Below, in pieces: positions 56,501 through 64,000 of a stretch of DNA of 64,000 nucleotides. The stretch is from Streptomyces sp. TSRI0281 (lineage in GTDB: Bacteria; Actinomycetota; Actinomycetes; Streptomycetales; Streptomycetaceae), in NCBI RefSeq assembly GCF_001905125.1, contig NZ_LWLE01000009.1, positions 1-64,000 on the forward strand, read 5' to 3'. A program made the translations under genes and the position numbers. The notes beneath the pieces were generated by a model. It saw nothing but the letters and a program-made list of their open reading frames with translations. It did not search any database and was not told where the DNA came from. How positions within the stretch are numbered: position 1 is the first letter of the stretch; every line of letters begins with the position of its first letter.

Positions 56501-59500
56501 GCCCTTGGGCAGGCCGGTCGACCCCGAGGTGTACACGACGTACGCCGGATGCTCCGGGGTGATCGCGATCTTGAGTTCTTCCGATGATTCGTCGTCGAGC
56601 GCGGGGCCGTCGATGAGCACCGGCTCGCGTGCGGGCAGCGACCCGGCGGATTCGCTGTCGGTGACGACCAGGGCGGCGGCGGAGTCCTCCAGCAGGTGGG
56701 CGATCCGCCGCGCCGGGTACGCCATGTCGACGAAGAGGAACGCGGCGCCCGCCTTCAGTACGGCCAGTAGCGCGACCACCAGGTCCATGGACCTGGGCAG
56801 GGCCACCGCCACCACTCGGTCCGGGCCCGCGCCCCGGCTCACGAGGTGGCGGGCGAGCCGGGTGGCACGTGCGTCGAGCTCGGCGTAGGTCATCGCGGTG
56901 TCCTCGAAGACCAGCGCCGTCGCGTCCGGCGTGCGGGCGACCTGCTCCCGGAACGCGTCGGGCAGGAACACAGGTCGCGGCGCGAGCGCGGGCACGGGAC
57001 GCGCGGCGAGGAAGCGCCGCCGTTCCCCGTCCGAGAGCACGTCGACAGCGCTGATCGGTCGTTCCGGGGCGGCGAGCACCTGTTCCAGCAGCCGTCGCAG
57101 GCGCGTCACGAGCTGTTCGGCGGTGGTCCGGTCGAACAGCTCCTCGGCATACTCGAGGTAGCCGGTCAGTCCGGCCGGTGCTCCCCCGGCATCGCGCTCG
57201 TCCACCAGTTCAAGACTGAGGTCGAACTTGGCGACGTCCCAGGTCACCGGGGCCCGTTCGCCCTCCAGTCCGGCGAAGGCCGGGGCGGTGGTCTCGGCGT
57301 GCTGCACCTGGAGCATGACTTGGAACAGGGGGTTCCGGGACAGCGACCGCTCGGGCCGCAGGACCTCGACGAGACGCTCGAAGGGGACGTCCTGGTGTCC
57401 GAATGCCTCCAGGTCGGTCTCCCGGACCCGTCGCAGCAGTTCGGCGAACCCGGGATCGCCCGCGGTGTCGGTGCGCAGCACCAGGGTGTTGACGAAAAAC
57501 CCGACCAGGTCGTCGAGCGCGCTGTCCGACCGGCCCGCCACCGGGGTGCCGAAGGGAATGTCGGTGCCCGCGCCCATACGGGTCAGCAGTGCCGCGAAAC
57601 CCGCCTGCAGCACCATGAACAGCGTGCAGCCGGCGGACCTGGCAAGATCGAGCAGCCTGCTGTGCAGCTCCGGCTCCCAGTGGACGGCCACGGTCCCACC
57701 GGACTGCGCCGCCACCGCGGGGCGCGGCCGGTCCGCCGGCAACGTCAGCTCCGCCGGCAGTGCAGCCAACTGCTGCTGCCAGTACTCCAATTGACGTGCC
57801 ATCAGGCTGTCCGCGTCCTCGGCATTGCCGAGCAGCTCTCGCTGCCACAGTGTGTAGTCGGCGTAGCGCACGGGCTGCGCCGGCCAGTCCGGTGCGCTCC
57901 CGTCACATCGGGCGGTGTACGCCAGGCCGAGGTCCCTCAGCAGCGGACGCAGGGACCATCCGTCGGCCGCGATGTGCTGAATGACCAACAGCAGGACGTG
58001 CTGCTCCTGGCCGAGCAGGAACAGCGTGGCCCGGACGGGTGCGTGTGCGGTGAGGTCGAACCGGTGACGGACCCGCTCCGCCGTGGCGTCGGCGAGGTCC
58101 GCCGGTGCCATCTCGACGACCTCGATCCCGGGAACCGAGTCCAGAACGACCGGGTACGGCTCGCCACCTTCCTCGGGGAAGATCGTGCGCAGGCTTTCGT
58201 GCCGTTCCGCCACGTCGGCGAACGCCTGTGCCAGAGCGTCCCTGTCCACCGCCCCGGTGAGACGGACCGCGACGGGCACGTTGTACGTTCCTTCGTCGCG
58301 CTCCATCCGGTTCAGGAACCACAGACGTCGCTGGGCGAACGACAGCGGTACGGGCTCCGCTCCTGCCCGGGCGGTCAGCGCGGGGCGCGCGGCTCCGGTC
58401 AGCCGGGCCAGTCCGGCCACCGTGGGTTCGGCGAACAGGTCCCGGATCTCGAACCCCTCCCCCAGGACCGACCGGATCCGGGAGAGCAGCCGGAGCGCCA
58501 GCAGGGAGTGCCCTCCCAGGTCGAAGAAATGGTCGTCGATCCCCACGCGGGGCACCCCGAGCACTTCAGCGAAGAGTTCGCACAGGATCTCCTCACGCGG
58601 ACTCCGCGGCTCCCGCACGGCGTGCGCGGCCCGGTCCGGCTCCGGGAGCGCGGCCCGGTCGAGCTTCCCGTTCATCGTCGTCGGCATGGTCTCGACCAGG
58701 ACCACCGCGGCGGGGACCATGTAGTCGGGCACGCTGTCCGACACGAACCGGCGAAGTTCCCGGCCCGTGAGGCCCGAGGACCGGGCCACGACATACGCGA
58801 CCAAGCGCTGGTCACCCGGCCGGTCCTCCCTGAGGACGACCGCGGCCTGAATCACCTCGGGGTGGCCGGCCAGCACCGCCTCGACCTCGCCGAGCTCCAC
58901 GCGGAAGCCCCGGATCTTCACCTGCGCGTCCGCGCGGCCGACGTACTCCAGCTCCCCGTCGGCGGTCCACCGGACCAGGTCACCGGACCGGTACATGCGC
59001 TCCCCCGCCGAGAACGGGCAGGCCACGAACCTCTCGGCGGTCAACGCGGGGCGCCCGGTATATCCCCTGGCGAGCTGGATCCCGCCCAGGTACAGCTCGC
59101 CCACCACACCCGGCGGCACCGGCCGCAGCCCGCCGTCCAGCACATACGCCGCCACATTGGCCAGCGGCCGGCCGATCGGCACCGAACTTCCCTCATCGCC
59201 ACGGCGGCACTGCCAGTAGGTCGCGTCGACAGCGGCTTCGGTCGGTCCGTAGAGGTTGTGCAGTTCGGTGGAGCCGAGCGTGCTGAACAGTTCACGTTGT
59301 GTCTCCGCGGGCAGAGCCTCACCGCTGGAGATGATCTGGCGCAGGCTCGTGCAGCCGGCCGCGCCGGGCTCCCGGAGGAACGCTTGCAGCATCGAGGGCA
59401 CAAAGTGTGTGACGGTCACCGATTCACGCTGGATCAGCTCGGCCAGATAGGCGGGGTCGCGGTGTCCGCAGGGCTTCGCCATCACCAGGCTCGCCCCGGA

Positions 59501-61465
59501 GATCAGCGGCCAGAAGAACTCCCACACCGATACGTCGAAACCGGCCGGGGTCTTCTGCAGCACCCGATCGGCATCGGTGAGCCGGTACTGGGCCTGCATC
59601 CACAGCAGACGGTTGACTATGGCCGCGTGCGGGACCACGACCCCCTTGGGCCGTCCGGTGGATCCGGAGGTGAAGATGACATAGGCGGAGTGCGCCGGGC
59701 GCGGTCGCACCGGCCGGGCGGGGACCCGCGCGATCGGCTCGTCGAGCAACAGCTTCGGTATGGCGCCGGGGAGGGCGCCGGCGCTCTTCGAGTCGGTCAG
59801 TACGAGGATCGGCCCGGCATCCGCGACCATCGCGGCGATCCGCCCGGCGGGGTGGTCCAGATCCACCGGAAGGTAGGCCGCGCCCGCTTTGACGACAGCG
59901 AGGATCGCGACCACCAGTTCCACCGAACGGGGCAGTGCCACGGCCACGACCCGGTCCGGGCCCGCGCCTCTGTGGGCGAGCTGCGCCGCCAGCCGATCCA
60001 CTCGTTCGTCCAGCTCGGCGTAGCTCAGTTGCTCGTCGGACGCCACCAGGGCCATCGCGTCCGGCGTGCGTCGGACCTGCTCCGACCACAGGTCGGCAAG
60101 CGTCACCTCGGGCAGCTCGACCGCGGTGTCGTTCCACTTCCGCACGACCCGGTCGCGCTGCCCTGGCGACAGCATGGTCAGCGCGGAGAGCGGTCGGTCC
60201 GGATCCTCGGCCACCTGCTCGAACAGCAGCACAAGCCGGTCCGCGATCTCGGCCGCCCGGTCGGCGGTGAACAGGTCGGGGCGGTAGTGCAGGCGCAGCG
60301 CGAGCCGCTCGCCCGGTTCGACGGCGAGGGTCAGCGGATAGTGCGCGCTGTCACGGAAGGTGACGCCCACCTCCAGTTCACCGTCGGGCGAGTCGACCTT
60401 GTAGTCGTGCATCGGGAAGTTATCGAAGACCACGTTGGTGTCGAAGAGCGCGGTCGGGGACCCGGTCAGGGTCTGGATCTCCGTCAGGCCGAGGTGGTCG
60501 TGGTCGAGCGATGCGGCGCGCCCCGCCTGGATCTGATCGAACAGTGCGCTCACCGAAGCCGCCCGGTCCAGCCGCGCCCGTACCGGAACCGTGTTGATGA
60601 ACATCCCGATCATCGAGTCCGCGCCGGTCAGCTCTGCCGGACGGCCGCTGACCGTCGAGCCGAACACCACATCGTCGCGTCCGGTGAGCGAACCGACCAG
60701 GATGGCCCAGACCCCTTGGCACACCGTGTTGAGCATGACGTGGTTCCTGCGGGCGTGCGCGGTCAGCAGCGCCGTCGTCTCCGACGGCAGCAGCACTGCC
60801 ACCTCCTCCGGCGGCGGACCGCTCCGGGAATCGGCGGGCGCGACGAAAGTGGGCTCGGTGAACCCCTCCAGGGCCGCCGCCCAGTGCCGCTCCGCGCCGG
60901 CCCGGTCCTGTTCCGCCAGCCATGCCAGGTAGTCCCGGTGCGGACGCACCGAGGGCAGGCCGGCGGTACCGCCGGCCCGGGAATACACCGCGAACAGCTC
61001 CTGGAACAGCAGGGCGAAGGACCACCCGTCCAGCAGAAGATGGTGGGCGGTCACCAGCAGCCGGTGGCGGCGGGCGGTGTGCCGGACGAGAGTGAACCGG
61101 ATCAACGACGATCCCCCGACGTCGATGCCCCGGGCCCAGTCCAGCTCGGTCAGTTCGGCGATCCGTTCCGGCGCGCCTTCCTGACCGATCTCGGTCTCCC
61201 GCCAGTCCAGCGGGACATCGCGGCGGACCACCCGTATCGGTTCGCCTGTCTTTCGGTACCGGAATCCGGACCGCAAGGTGGCGTGGCGCCGTATCACGGT
61301 GTCCGCGGCCGCCCTCAGGAGCGCGGAATCCACCGGTCCGTCGAGGTCCACCGCGAATTGCGCGAGGTAGGGGCTGTGCTTTTCCCGGTCGAACAGCGCG
61401 TGAAAGAGAAGGCCTTCCTGCAAGGGTGACAGGGGAAGGATGTCCTCGACTACCGATTGGTTCAT
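53528..61465 (-). CDS. NRPS, C-A(Ser)-PCP-C-A-PCP-C-PCP
   Basis: 2645 residues from ATG 61465; TGAGGAAG just upstream serves as ribosome site. C1 with HHLLLDG near 140; A1 with FTSGSTGRPKGV near 602 and FDVSVWEFFW near 641, pocket D-V-W-H-I-S-L-V-D, the serine code also found in EntF; PCP1 near 985; C2 with QHIAADG near 1160 (first His of HHxxxDG is Gln); A2 near 1648, pocket D-T-x-D-M-G-I-V-D; PCP2 near 2035; C3 with HHIICDG near 2220; PCP3 with GGHSLLATQ near 2590. There is no A domain between C3 and PCP3, so PCP3 is loaded in trans. C1 should be a D-to-L type domain after the PCP-E protein. Coupled to the PCP-E gene upstream. Confidence 0.95.
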   Translation of the reverse strand: MNQSVVEDILPLSPLQEGLLFHALFDREKHSPYLAQFAVDLDGPVDSALLRAAADTVIRRHATLRSGFRYRKTGEPIRVVRRDVPLDWRETEIGQEGAPERIAELTELDWARGIDVGGSSLIRFTLVRHTARRHRLLVTAHHLLLDGWSFALLFQELFAVYSRAGGTAGLPSVRPHRDYLAWLAEQDRAGAERHWAAALEGFTEPTFVAPADSRSGPPPEEVAVLLPSETTALLTAHARRNHVMLNTVCQGVWAILVGSLTGRDDVVFGSTVSGRPAELTGADSMIGMFINTVPVRARLDRAASVSALFDQIQAGRAASLDHDHLGLTEIQTLTGSPTALFDTNVVFDNFPMHDYKVDSPDGELEVGVTFRDSAHYPLTLAVEPGERLALRLHYRPDLFTADRAAEIADRLVLLFEQVAEDPDRPLSALTMLSPGQRDRVVRKWNDTAVELPEVTLADLWSEQVRRTPDAMALVASDEQLSYAELDERVDRLAAQLAHRGAGPDRVVAVALPRSVELVVAILAVVKAGAAYLPVDLDHPAGRIAAMVADAGPILVLTDSKSAGALPGAIPKLLLDEPIARVPARPVRPRPAHSAYVIFTSGSTGRPKGVVVPHAAIVNRLLWMQAQYRLTDADRVLQKTPAGFDVSVWEFFWPLISGASLVMAKPCGHRDPAYLAELIQRESVTVTHFVPSMLQAFLREPGAAGCTSLRQIISSGEALPAETQRELFSTLGSTELHNLYGPTEAAVDATYWQCRRGDEGSSVPIGRPLANVAAYVLDGGLRPVPPGVVGELYLGGIQLARGYTGRPALTAERFVACPFSAGERMYRSGDLVRWTADGELEYVGRADAQVKIRGFRVELGEVEAVLAGHPEVIQAAVVLREDRPGDQRLVAYVVARSSGLTGRELRRFVSDSVPDYMVPAAVVLVETMPTTMNGKLDRAALPEPDRAAHAVREPRSPREEILCELFAEVLGVPRVGIDDHFFDLGGHSLLALRLLSRIRSVLGEGFEIRDLFAEPTVAGLARLTGAARPALTARAGAEPVPLSFAQRRLWFLNRMERDEGTYNVPVAVRLTGAVDRDALAQAFADVAERHESLRTIFPEEGGEPYPVVLDSVPGIEVVEMAPADLADATAERVRHRFDLTAHAPVRATLFLLGQEQHVLLLVIQHIAADGWSLRPLLRDLGLAYTARCDGSAPDWPAQPVRYADYTLWQRELLGNAEDADSLMARQLEYWQQQLAALPAELTLPADRPRPAVAAQSGGTVAVHWEPELHSRLLDLARSAGCTLFMVLQAGFAALLTRMGAGTDIPFGTPVAGRSDSALDDLVGFFVNTLVLRTDTAGDPGFAELLRRVRETDLEAFGHQDVPFERLVEVLRPERSLSRNPLFQVMLQVQHAETTAPAFAGLEGERAPVTWDVAKFDLSLELVDERDAGGAPAGLTGYLEYAEELFDRTTAEQLVTRLRRLLEQVLAAPERPISAVDVLSDGERRRFLAARPVPALAPRPVFLPDAFREQVARTPDATALVFEDTAMTYAELDARATRLARHLVSRGAGPDRVVAVALPRSMDLVVALLAVLKAGAAFLFVDMAYPARRIAHLLEDSAAALVVTDSESAGSLPAREPVLIDGPALDDESSEELKIAITPEHPAYVVYTSGSTGLPKGVMVTHGGLANLLAFYREEVIATAERTRGSRRCRMALTASLSFDTSVVGLLWQAVGHELHLIGDDTRRDPAAMARYMDRCGIDALDVMPSYAEELIQQGMLDPAGTPPAVLMTGAETVGEKLWTRIRETEGITVYNIYGQTETTVDSLFWTSDDSDRPLIGRPIAGVDVFVLDPGLRPVPPKVIGELYVAGAQLARGYVNRPGLTAERFVANPFRPGRRMYRTGDLVRWTDDGALEFFGRADDQVKIRGFRVELGEVEAALARHEGVAHAVAVLREDRPGDNRLVGYVLARNTELDVRQLREFARQNLPDYMVPAAIVVIEELPLTPNGKLDRAALPKPAYPTGTRRAPRDLREELLCGLFAEVLGRDAVGIDDGFFDLGGHSLLAVRLSSRARSVLGVELPARLLFSTPTVAGLAQSLDEILPGRPTLRRGKRPDVLPLSFAQQRVWFLSQWEETGTSYNLPVALRLSGPLDRGVLEQALSDVTDRHESLRTVFVERDGRRVQSVLAPGAVRPELVHREVSGAEVEAAIRAAADHPFDLAAQPPMVAHLFTTGQEDHVLLLVFHHIICDGWSLGPLMRDLSAAYAARARRDAPQWDELPVQYADYALWQRDLLGSEEDQDSVLSRQLSHWRAQLADLPVELTLPTDRPRPETSDYAGGSADVEWGPDLHRSLLAVAKEHNCTLFMVLQAGFAALLSRLGAGTDIPIGTPVAGRTDDAVDEVVGFFVNTVVLRTDVSANPSFAELLRRVRATDLAAYEHQDVPFERLVEEVNPPRSPSRHPLFHIMVQLQHATAGPEFPGLRATEWPVPSTTAKFDLVIDVEERLDQDGAPAGLVGALTYSTALFDASTGERLADGLRRLLTQVARDPERLVADLDVPPVQDRRSAVVTECPAPSRGVAPTTTGPRTANEEVLSELFAKVLSRDSVGIDDNFFALGGHSLLATQLISRVRSTLGLELPVRELFRAPTVAGVAAYLAKARPARPALRPATSH

Positions 61466-61482
61466 CTTCAGTGTCAACTTCC

Positions 61483-63276
61483 TCAGAAGGCCCGCAGGTC
61501 GGATTCGATCTCTTCGAGTTCGTGCTGGCTGAGCGAGCTCAGGGTCAGGTCGGACGGGGTGAGTCCGCCCGCTCCGGGTTCGCGGGCGTGCGCGACCAGG
61601 GTCCGGAGCATCCGGAACCACGATTCCGCCAGCTCGCGGGTGTCCGCCTCGGACACGACGCTGTCGGCCCAGGTCCAGGTGGCCCGTAGCACCGGGCCGT
61701 CCGCCCGGTCCACCGTGGCCACGTTGACCTCGATGCTGTGGGCCATGGGCATGCCTGATCCCGTGTCGTCCATACCGGTCCCGTACTCCGGTACGACCGA
61801 CCAGTCGTCGTCCGAGACCTCGAAACGGCCCAGGTAGTTGAAGACGAACTCCGGCTGGGCCGCCTTCTCCAGCAGCGCACCCGTTCGCGGGTTCAGATAG
61901 CGAAGGAGGCTGTACCGGACTCCCTTGTCGGGAATGCCGCGCACCTGCTCCTTGACCCGCTTCACCGCGTTCCCCACCGCCGCTCCGGCGGCGTGCACAT
62001 CCGTCCGGTCCGGTTCGCCCAGGTCGAGCCTGATCGGGAACAGGCTGGTGAACCAGCCGACGGTCCGGGAGAGATCCACCTCCGCGAGTGCGTCTTCCCT
62101 GCCGTGGCCTTCCAGGTGCAGCAATGCGGTGCCGTCGCCCGTCGTGCCGCGTCCGCGGTGCCAGTCGCCCATCGCCTGCGCGAGACCGGCGAGGAGAACG
62201 TCGTTGATACCGGCGTTGAACAGCGACGGCACTGTGGTCAGCAACGCCTCGGTGAACTCGGCCGGCAGGGACTCGGTGAAACTCCGGTCCCGGCTTTCCA
62301 CGTCCTGACCGGGCACCCTCGCCCGGTCGCCGAACCGGGCGGCGCCGGGACGCAGCCGTTCGAGCCAGCCGGGGAGTTCCGCGACACCGGCCTGCGCGTG
62401 CGCCTGCTCGCCGAGTACTTCGGACCAGCGGCGGAACGAGGCCGGCACGGGATCGAGAGTGATCGCGGCGCCCTTCTCGACGGCCTGCCAGGCCGTGGAG
62501 AGATCGGCGGCCAGGATGCGCCAGGAAATCGAGTCGATGGCCAGATGATGGACGACCAGGGCGAGCATGCCCTGGCGATCCGGTCCGGCATCGAACCACA
62601 CGGCCTGGAGGACGTTGCCCTCCTGGGGGCGCAGCCTGTCGCGCGCCGCGTCCGACTCCTGTCGCACCAGCGCGGCCCACTCCTCCTCGGGGCGCCCCGC
62701 CGCATCTGTCCGCCGGACGGCCGAGGCCGCGTCGACCGCGCCCACCGGCCGGGTCTCCAGCGCCCAGTCCGCCTCGTCGCCCAGCACGGACAGCCGCAGG
62801 CGCAGGATGTCGTGGTGGTCGAGCAGAGCCTGCACCATCGACATCAGACGGGGTTCCGTCAGCCCTGAAGGCGTGCGCAGGACCGCGAACTGGTTGTAGG
62901 TGTCGACCACGCCACCGCGTTCCCGGAACCAGTGCATGATCGGAGTGGTGACGACCGGTCCCACCCCGCTGTCCGCGACGGGCGCCGGCTCCTGTTCCAA
63001 CGTGGTGGCCGTCTGTGCCAGCGCTTCCATGTCCCGCCGCGTCAGCACATCGCCGACGGTGATCCGCAGACCGGCTTTCCGTGCCCGGCTGACGAGTTGC
63101 ATGGCGATGATGCTGTCTCCGCCGAGCGCCACGAACCCGTCGTCGATCCCTACGTCGCTCACCCCGAGGACGTCGGCGACCAGTTGACAAAGAACGCGCT
63201 GGTGACGGGTGACCGGACTTTCCCCGGCCACACTCGAATTCGCTTCACCGAAAGGCCTGGTCACGTATTCCCTCAT
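61483..63276 (-). CDS. NRPS PCP-E didomain (starter, no A domain)
   Basis: 597 residues. PCP with LGGDSIIAMQLVSRARKAG (Ser about residue 55; GGDS is typical of carriers before an epimerase), then an E domain of about 440 residues with VVHHLAIDSISWRIL (about 244), EGHGRE (about 387) and RTVGWFTSLFPI. There is no condensation or adenylation domain, so the first amino acid is loaded in trans by a free A domain, epimerised to the D form and passed to C1 of the next protein, which starts 17 bp downstream. ATG 63276. Confidence 0.95.
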   Translation of the reverse strand: MREYVTRPFGEANSSVAGESPVTRHQRVLCQLVADVLGVSDVGIDDGFVALGGDSIIAMQLVSRARKAGLRITVGDVLTRRDMEALAQTATTLEQEPAPVADSGVGPVVTTPIMHWFRERGGVVDTYNQFAVLRTPSGLTEPRLMSMVQALLDHHDILRLRLSVLGDEADWALETRPVGAVDAASAVRRTDAAGRPEEEWAALVRQESDAARDRLRPQEGNVLQAVWFDAGPDRQGMLALVVHHLAIDSISWRILAADLSTAWQAVEKGAAITLDPVPASFRRWSEVLGEQAHAQAGVAELPGWLERLRPGAARFGDRARVPGQDVESRDRSFTESLPAEFTEALLTTVPSLFNAGINDVLLAGLAQAMGDWHRGRGTTGDGTALLHLEGHGREDALAEVDLSRTVGWFTSLFPIRLDLGEPDRTDVHAAGAAVGNAVKRVKEQVRGIPDKGVRYSLLRYLNPRTGALLEKAAQPEFVFNYLGRFEVSDDDWSVVPEYGTGMDDTGSGMPMAHSIEVNVATVDRADGPVLRATWTWADSVVSEADTRELAESWFRMLRTLVAHAREPGAGGLTPSDLTLSSLSQHELEEIESDLRAF

Positions 63277-63473
63277 TCCGGTTCCGGTCTGGAATCAGGA
63301 ACGAAGTTAGCGAGCGGCGCTCGCCACCGGCGGCAGTCGGAGCGGCAATTCCCGGGAGCACCGCGAAGGAACGCAGGTGAGTTGCCGGTGTGATTGCCGC
63401 CGGGCCCGACGGCGCACGCCGACGATGACATGCGCGACGTTCGGGCGGAATCACATGGAGAAGAGGTTCAGCG
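63277..63473. other. Divergent promoter region
   Basis: Nearly 200 bp between the PCP-E gene and the DegT-type gene. It must hold promoters for both directions. AT-richer patches occur near 63290-63310 and 63450. I cannot name the sites. The 30-bp motif seen upstream of the hydroxylase genes is absent. Confidence 0.5.
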
Positions 63474-64000
63474 GTGACTATCCAGCAACCGGCCCAGCCG
63501 GCGGTCGACCTTGCGATGTTCGGCGGTGGCCGGGCCGTCCCCAGGGAACTCGGGATCAGGCCCTGGCCGATGGTGACCGATCAGGACGAGCAGGCGGTCC
63601 ATCGGGTACTGAGGTCCGGCCGGTTCACCTCCGCCTCGTCGGGAGAGCAGGAGATCGCGGGCCTGGAGCGGGAGTGGGCGCAGTACGTCGGCACGGAGCA
63701 CTGTGTGGCGGTGAGCAACGGAACCGCGGCGCTGTCGGTCGCGCTGAGCGCCGCGGGTGTGGAGCCTGGCGACGAGGTCATCGTGCCCGCCCTGAGCTTC
63801 ATCGGCAGCGCCACCGCTCCGCTCCATCTCATGGCCGTACCGGTGTTCGTGGACATCGACCCCGTCACGTTCAATCTGGACCCCGCGGCGCTGGAGGCCG
63901 CGATCACCGGCCGGACCAAGGCGATCGTCGTGGTCCACCTGCACGGTCTGCCCGCCGATCTGGACCGGATCACCGAGATCGCCGCCCGGCACGGGGTCAC
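63474..64000 (+). CDS. DegT/DnrJ/EryC1-type aminotransferase (partial)
   Basis: GTG 63474 has GAAGAGG seven bases upstream. The visible 175 residues match the N-terminal half of a PLP-dependent sugar-type aminotransferase: RSGRFTSASSGEQEIAGLER, YVGTEHCVAVSNGTAALSVA, EVIVPALSFIGSATAPLHLM, PVFVDIDPVTFNLDP, IVVVHLHGLP. The active-site Lys lies beyond the window edge. Members act on keto-sugars or make amino-cyclitols and 3-amino-5-hydroxybenzoate. Being divergent from the synthetase genes it may supply an unusual building block. Confidence 0.8.
   Translation, partial: MTIQQPAQPAVDLAMFGGGRAVPRELGIRPWPMVTDQDEQAVHRVLRSGRFTSASSGEQEIAGLEREWAQYVGTEHCVAVSNGTAALSVALSAAGVEPGDEVIVPALSFIGSATAPLHLMAVPVFVDIDPVTFNLDPAALEAAITGRTKAIVVVHLHGLPADLDRITEIAARHGV

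Noticed and set aside
56846..61429. Very long open frame on the plus strand opposite the large NRPS gene
   Set aside because: It is antisense to a gene with all NRPS motifs; high GC content makes such shadow frames common. It contains no recognisable protein motif.
61466..63190. Upstream extension of the large NRPS reading frame beyond 61465
   Set aside because: The extra residues are Arg-rich and overlap the PCP-E gene in another frame. The ATG at 61465 with its ribosome site is the sensible start.
1..64000. tRNA genes, rRNA genes, CRISPR arrays, riboswitches, replication origin
   Set aside because: I found no cloverleaf-like genes, spaced repeats, known riboswitch cores or DnaA-box clusters by eye.

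Overview
The window looks like part of a Streptomyces chromosome (or large linear replicon), probably an accessory or sub-telomeric region. The DNA is very GC-rich with strong G/C at third codon positions and GTG starts. The families are typical of Streptomyces: helicase-associated-domain proteins, TipA-like MerR, LmbU, IS110, IS1182 and ISL3 transposases, and a nonribosomal peptide cluster. I see no tRNA, rRNA or CRISPR array.

The left half (1 to about 34.4 kb) is a gene graveyard with a few intact islands. Intact genes include an alpha/beta hydrolase, two coupled MmcQ/YjbR proteins beside an AraC regulator, an aldo/keto reductase divergent from a TetR regulator, an SDR with its TetR regulator, a secreted HEGGH metalloprotease-like protein, an XRE/cupin regulator, a VOC protein coupled to a TipA-like MerR regulator, a PhnB-like protein, a lipoprotein and a membrane-anchored B-lectin protein. 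Between them lie remnants of Tn3, IS110 (twice), IS1182, ISL3, IS5 (twice), another DDE transposase and a tyrosine integrase. There are also truncated or frameshifted copies of a serine recombinase, RarA, DapF, a quinone oxidoreductase, a carboxylesterase, an aminotransferase, an SGNH/FG-GAP hydrolase and three helicase-associated proteins. Several lesions are short tandem duplications: 7 bp three times, 22 bp twice, and three extra GC dinucleotides.

The right half (34.4 to 63.3 kb), all on the minus strand, is a nonribosomal peptide synthetase cluster. Its edge at 34.43 kb coincides with an IS5-type fragment. In transcription order it holds: a PCP-E protein without an A domain; a C-A(Ser)-PCP-C-A-PCP-C-PCP synthetase whose last module has no A domain; a TrmB/LuxR-type regulator; an MbtH protein, a type II thioesterase, a C-A-PCP-TE terminal synthetase and an MFS exporter in one coupled operon; an Asp/Asn hydroxylase-like and a 2OG-Fe dioxygenase gene; a remnant of a second mbtH; a frameshifted LmbU-family regulator; a stand-alone A domain with a free PCP; a PhyH dioxygenase coupled to another stand-alone A domain; a tiny secreted peptide gene; a hypothetical gene; and a PCP-P450-thioesterase operon joined by ATGA overlaps. 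A divergent DegT/DnrJ-type aminotransferase begins at 63474 and runs off the window.

My reading of the pathway is a peptide of roughly five residues beginning with a D-residue followed by serine. Two carrier domains must be charged in trans by the free A domains. Four different oxygenases could hydroxylate free or carrier-bound amino acids. The PCP-P450-TE set resembles the side routes that make free beta-hydroxy amino acids, as in nikkomycin biosynthesis. The product cannot be named from sequence alone. Duplicated promoter motifs (a 30-bp element at 40994 and 46058, and GTCCCG/CGGGAC inverted repeats at 36824, 36986 and 43919) suggest cluster-specific regulation.
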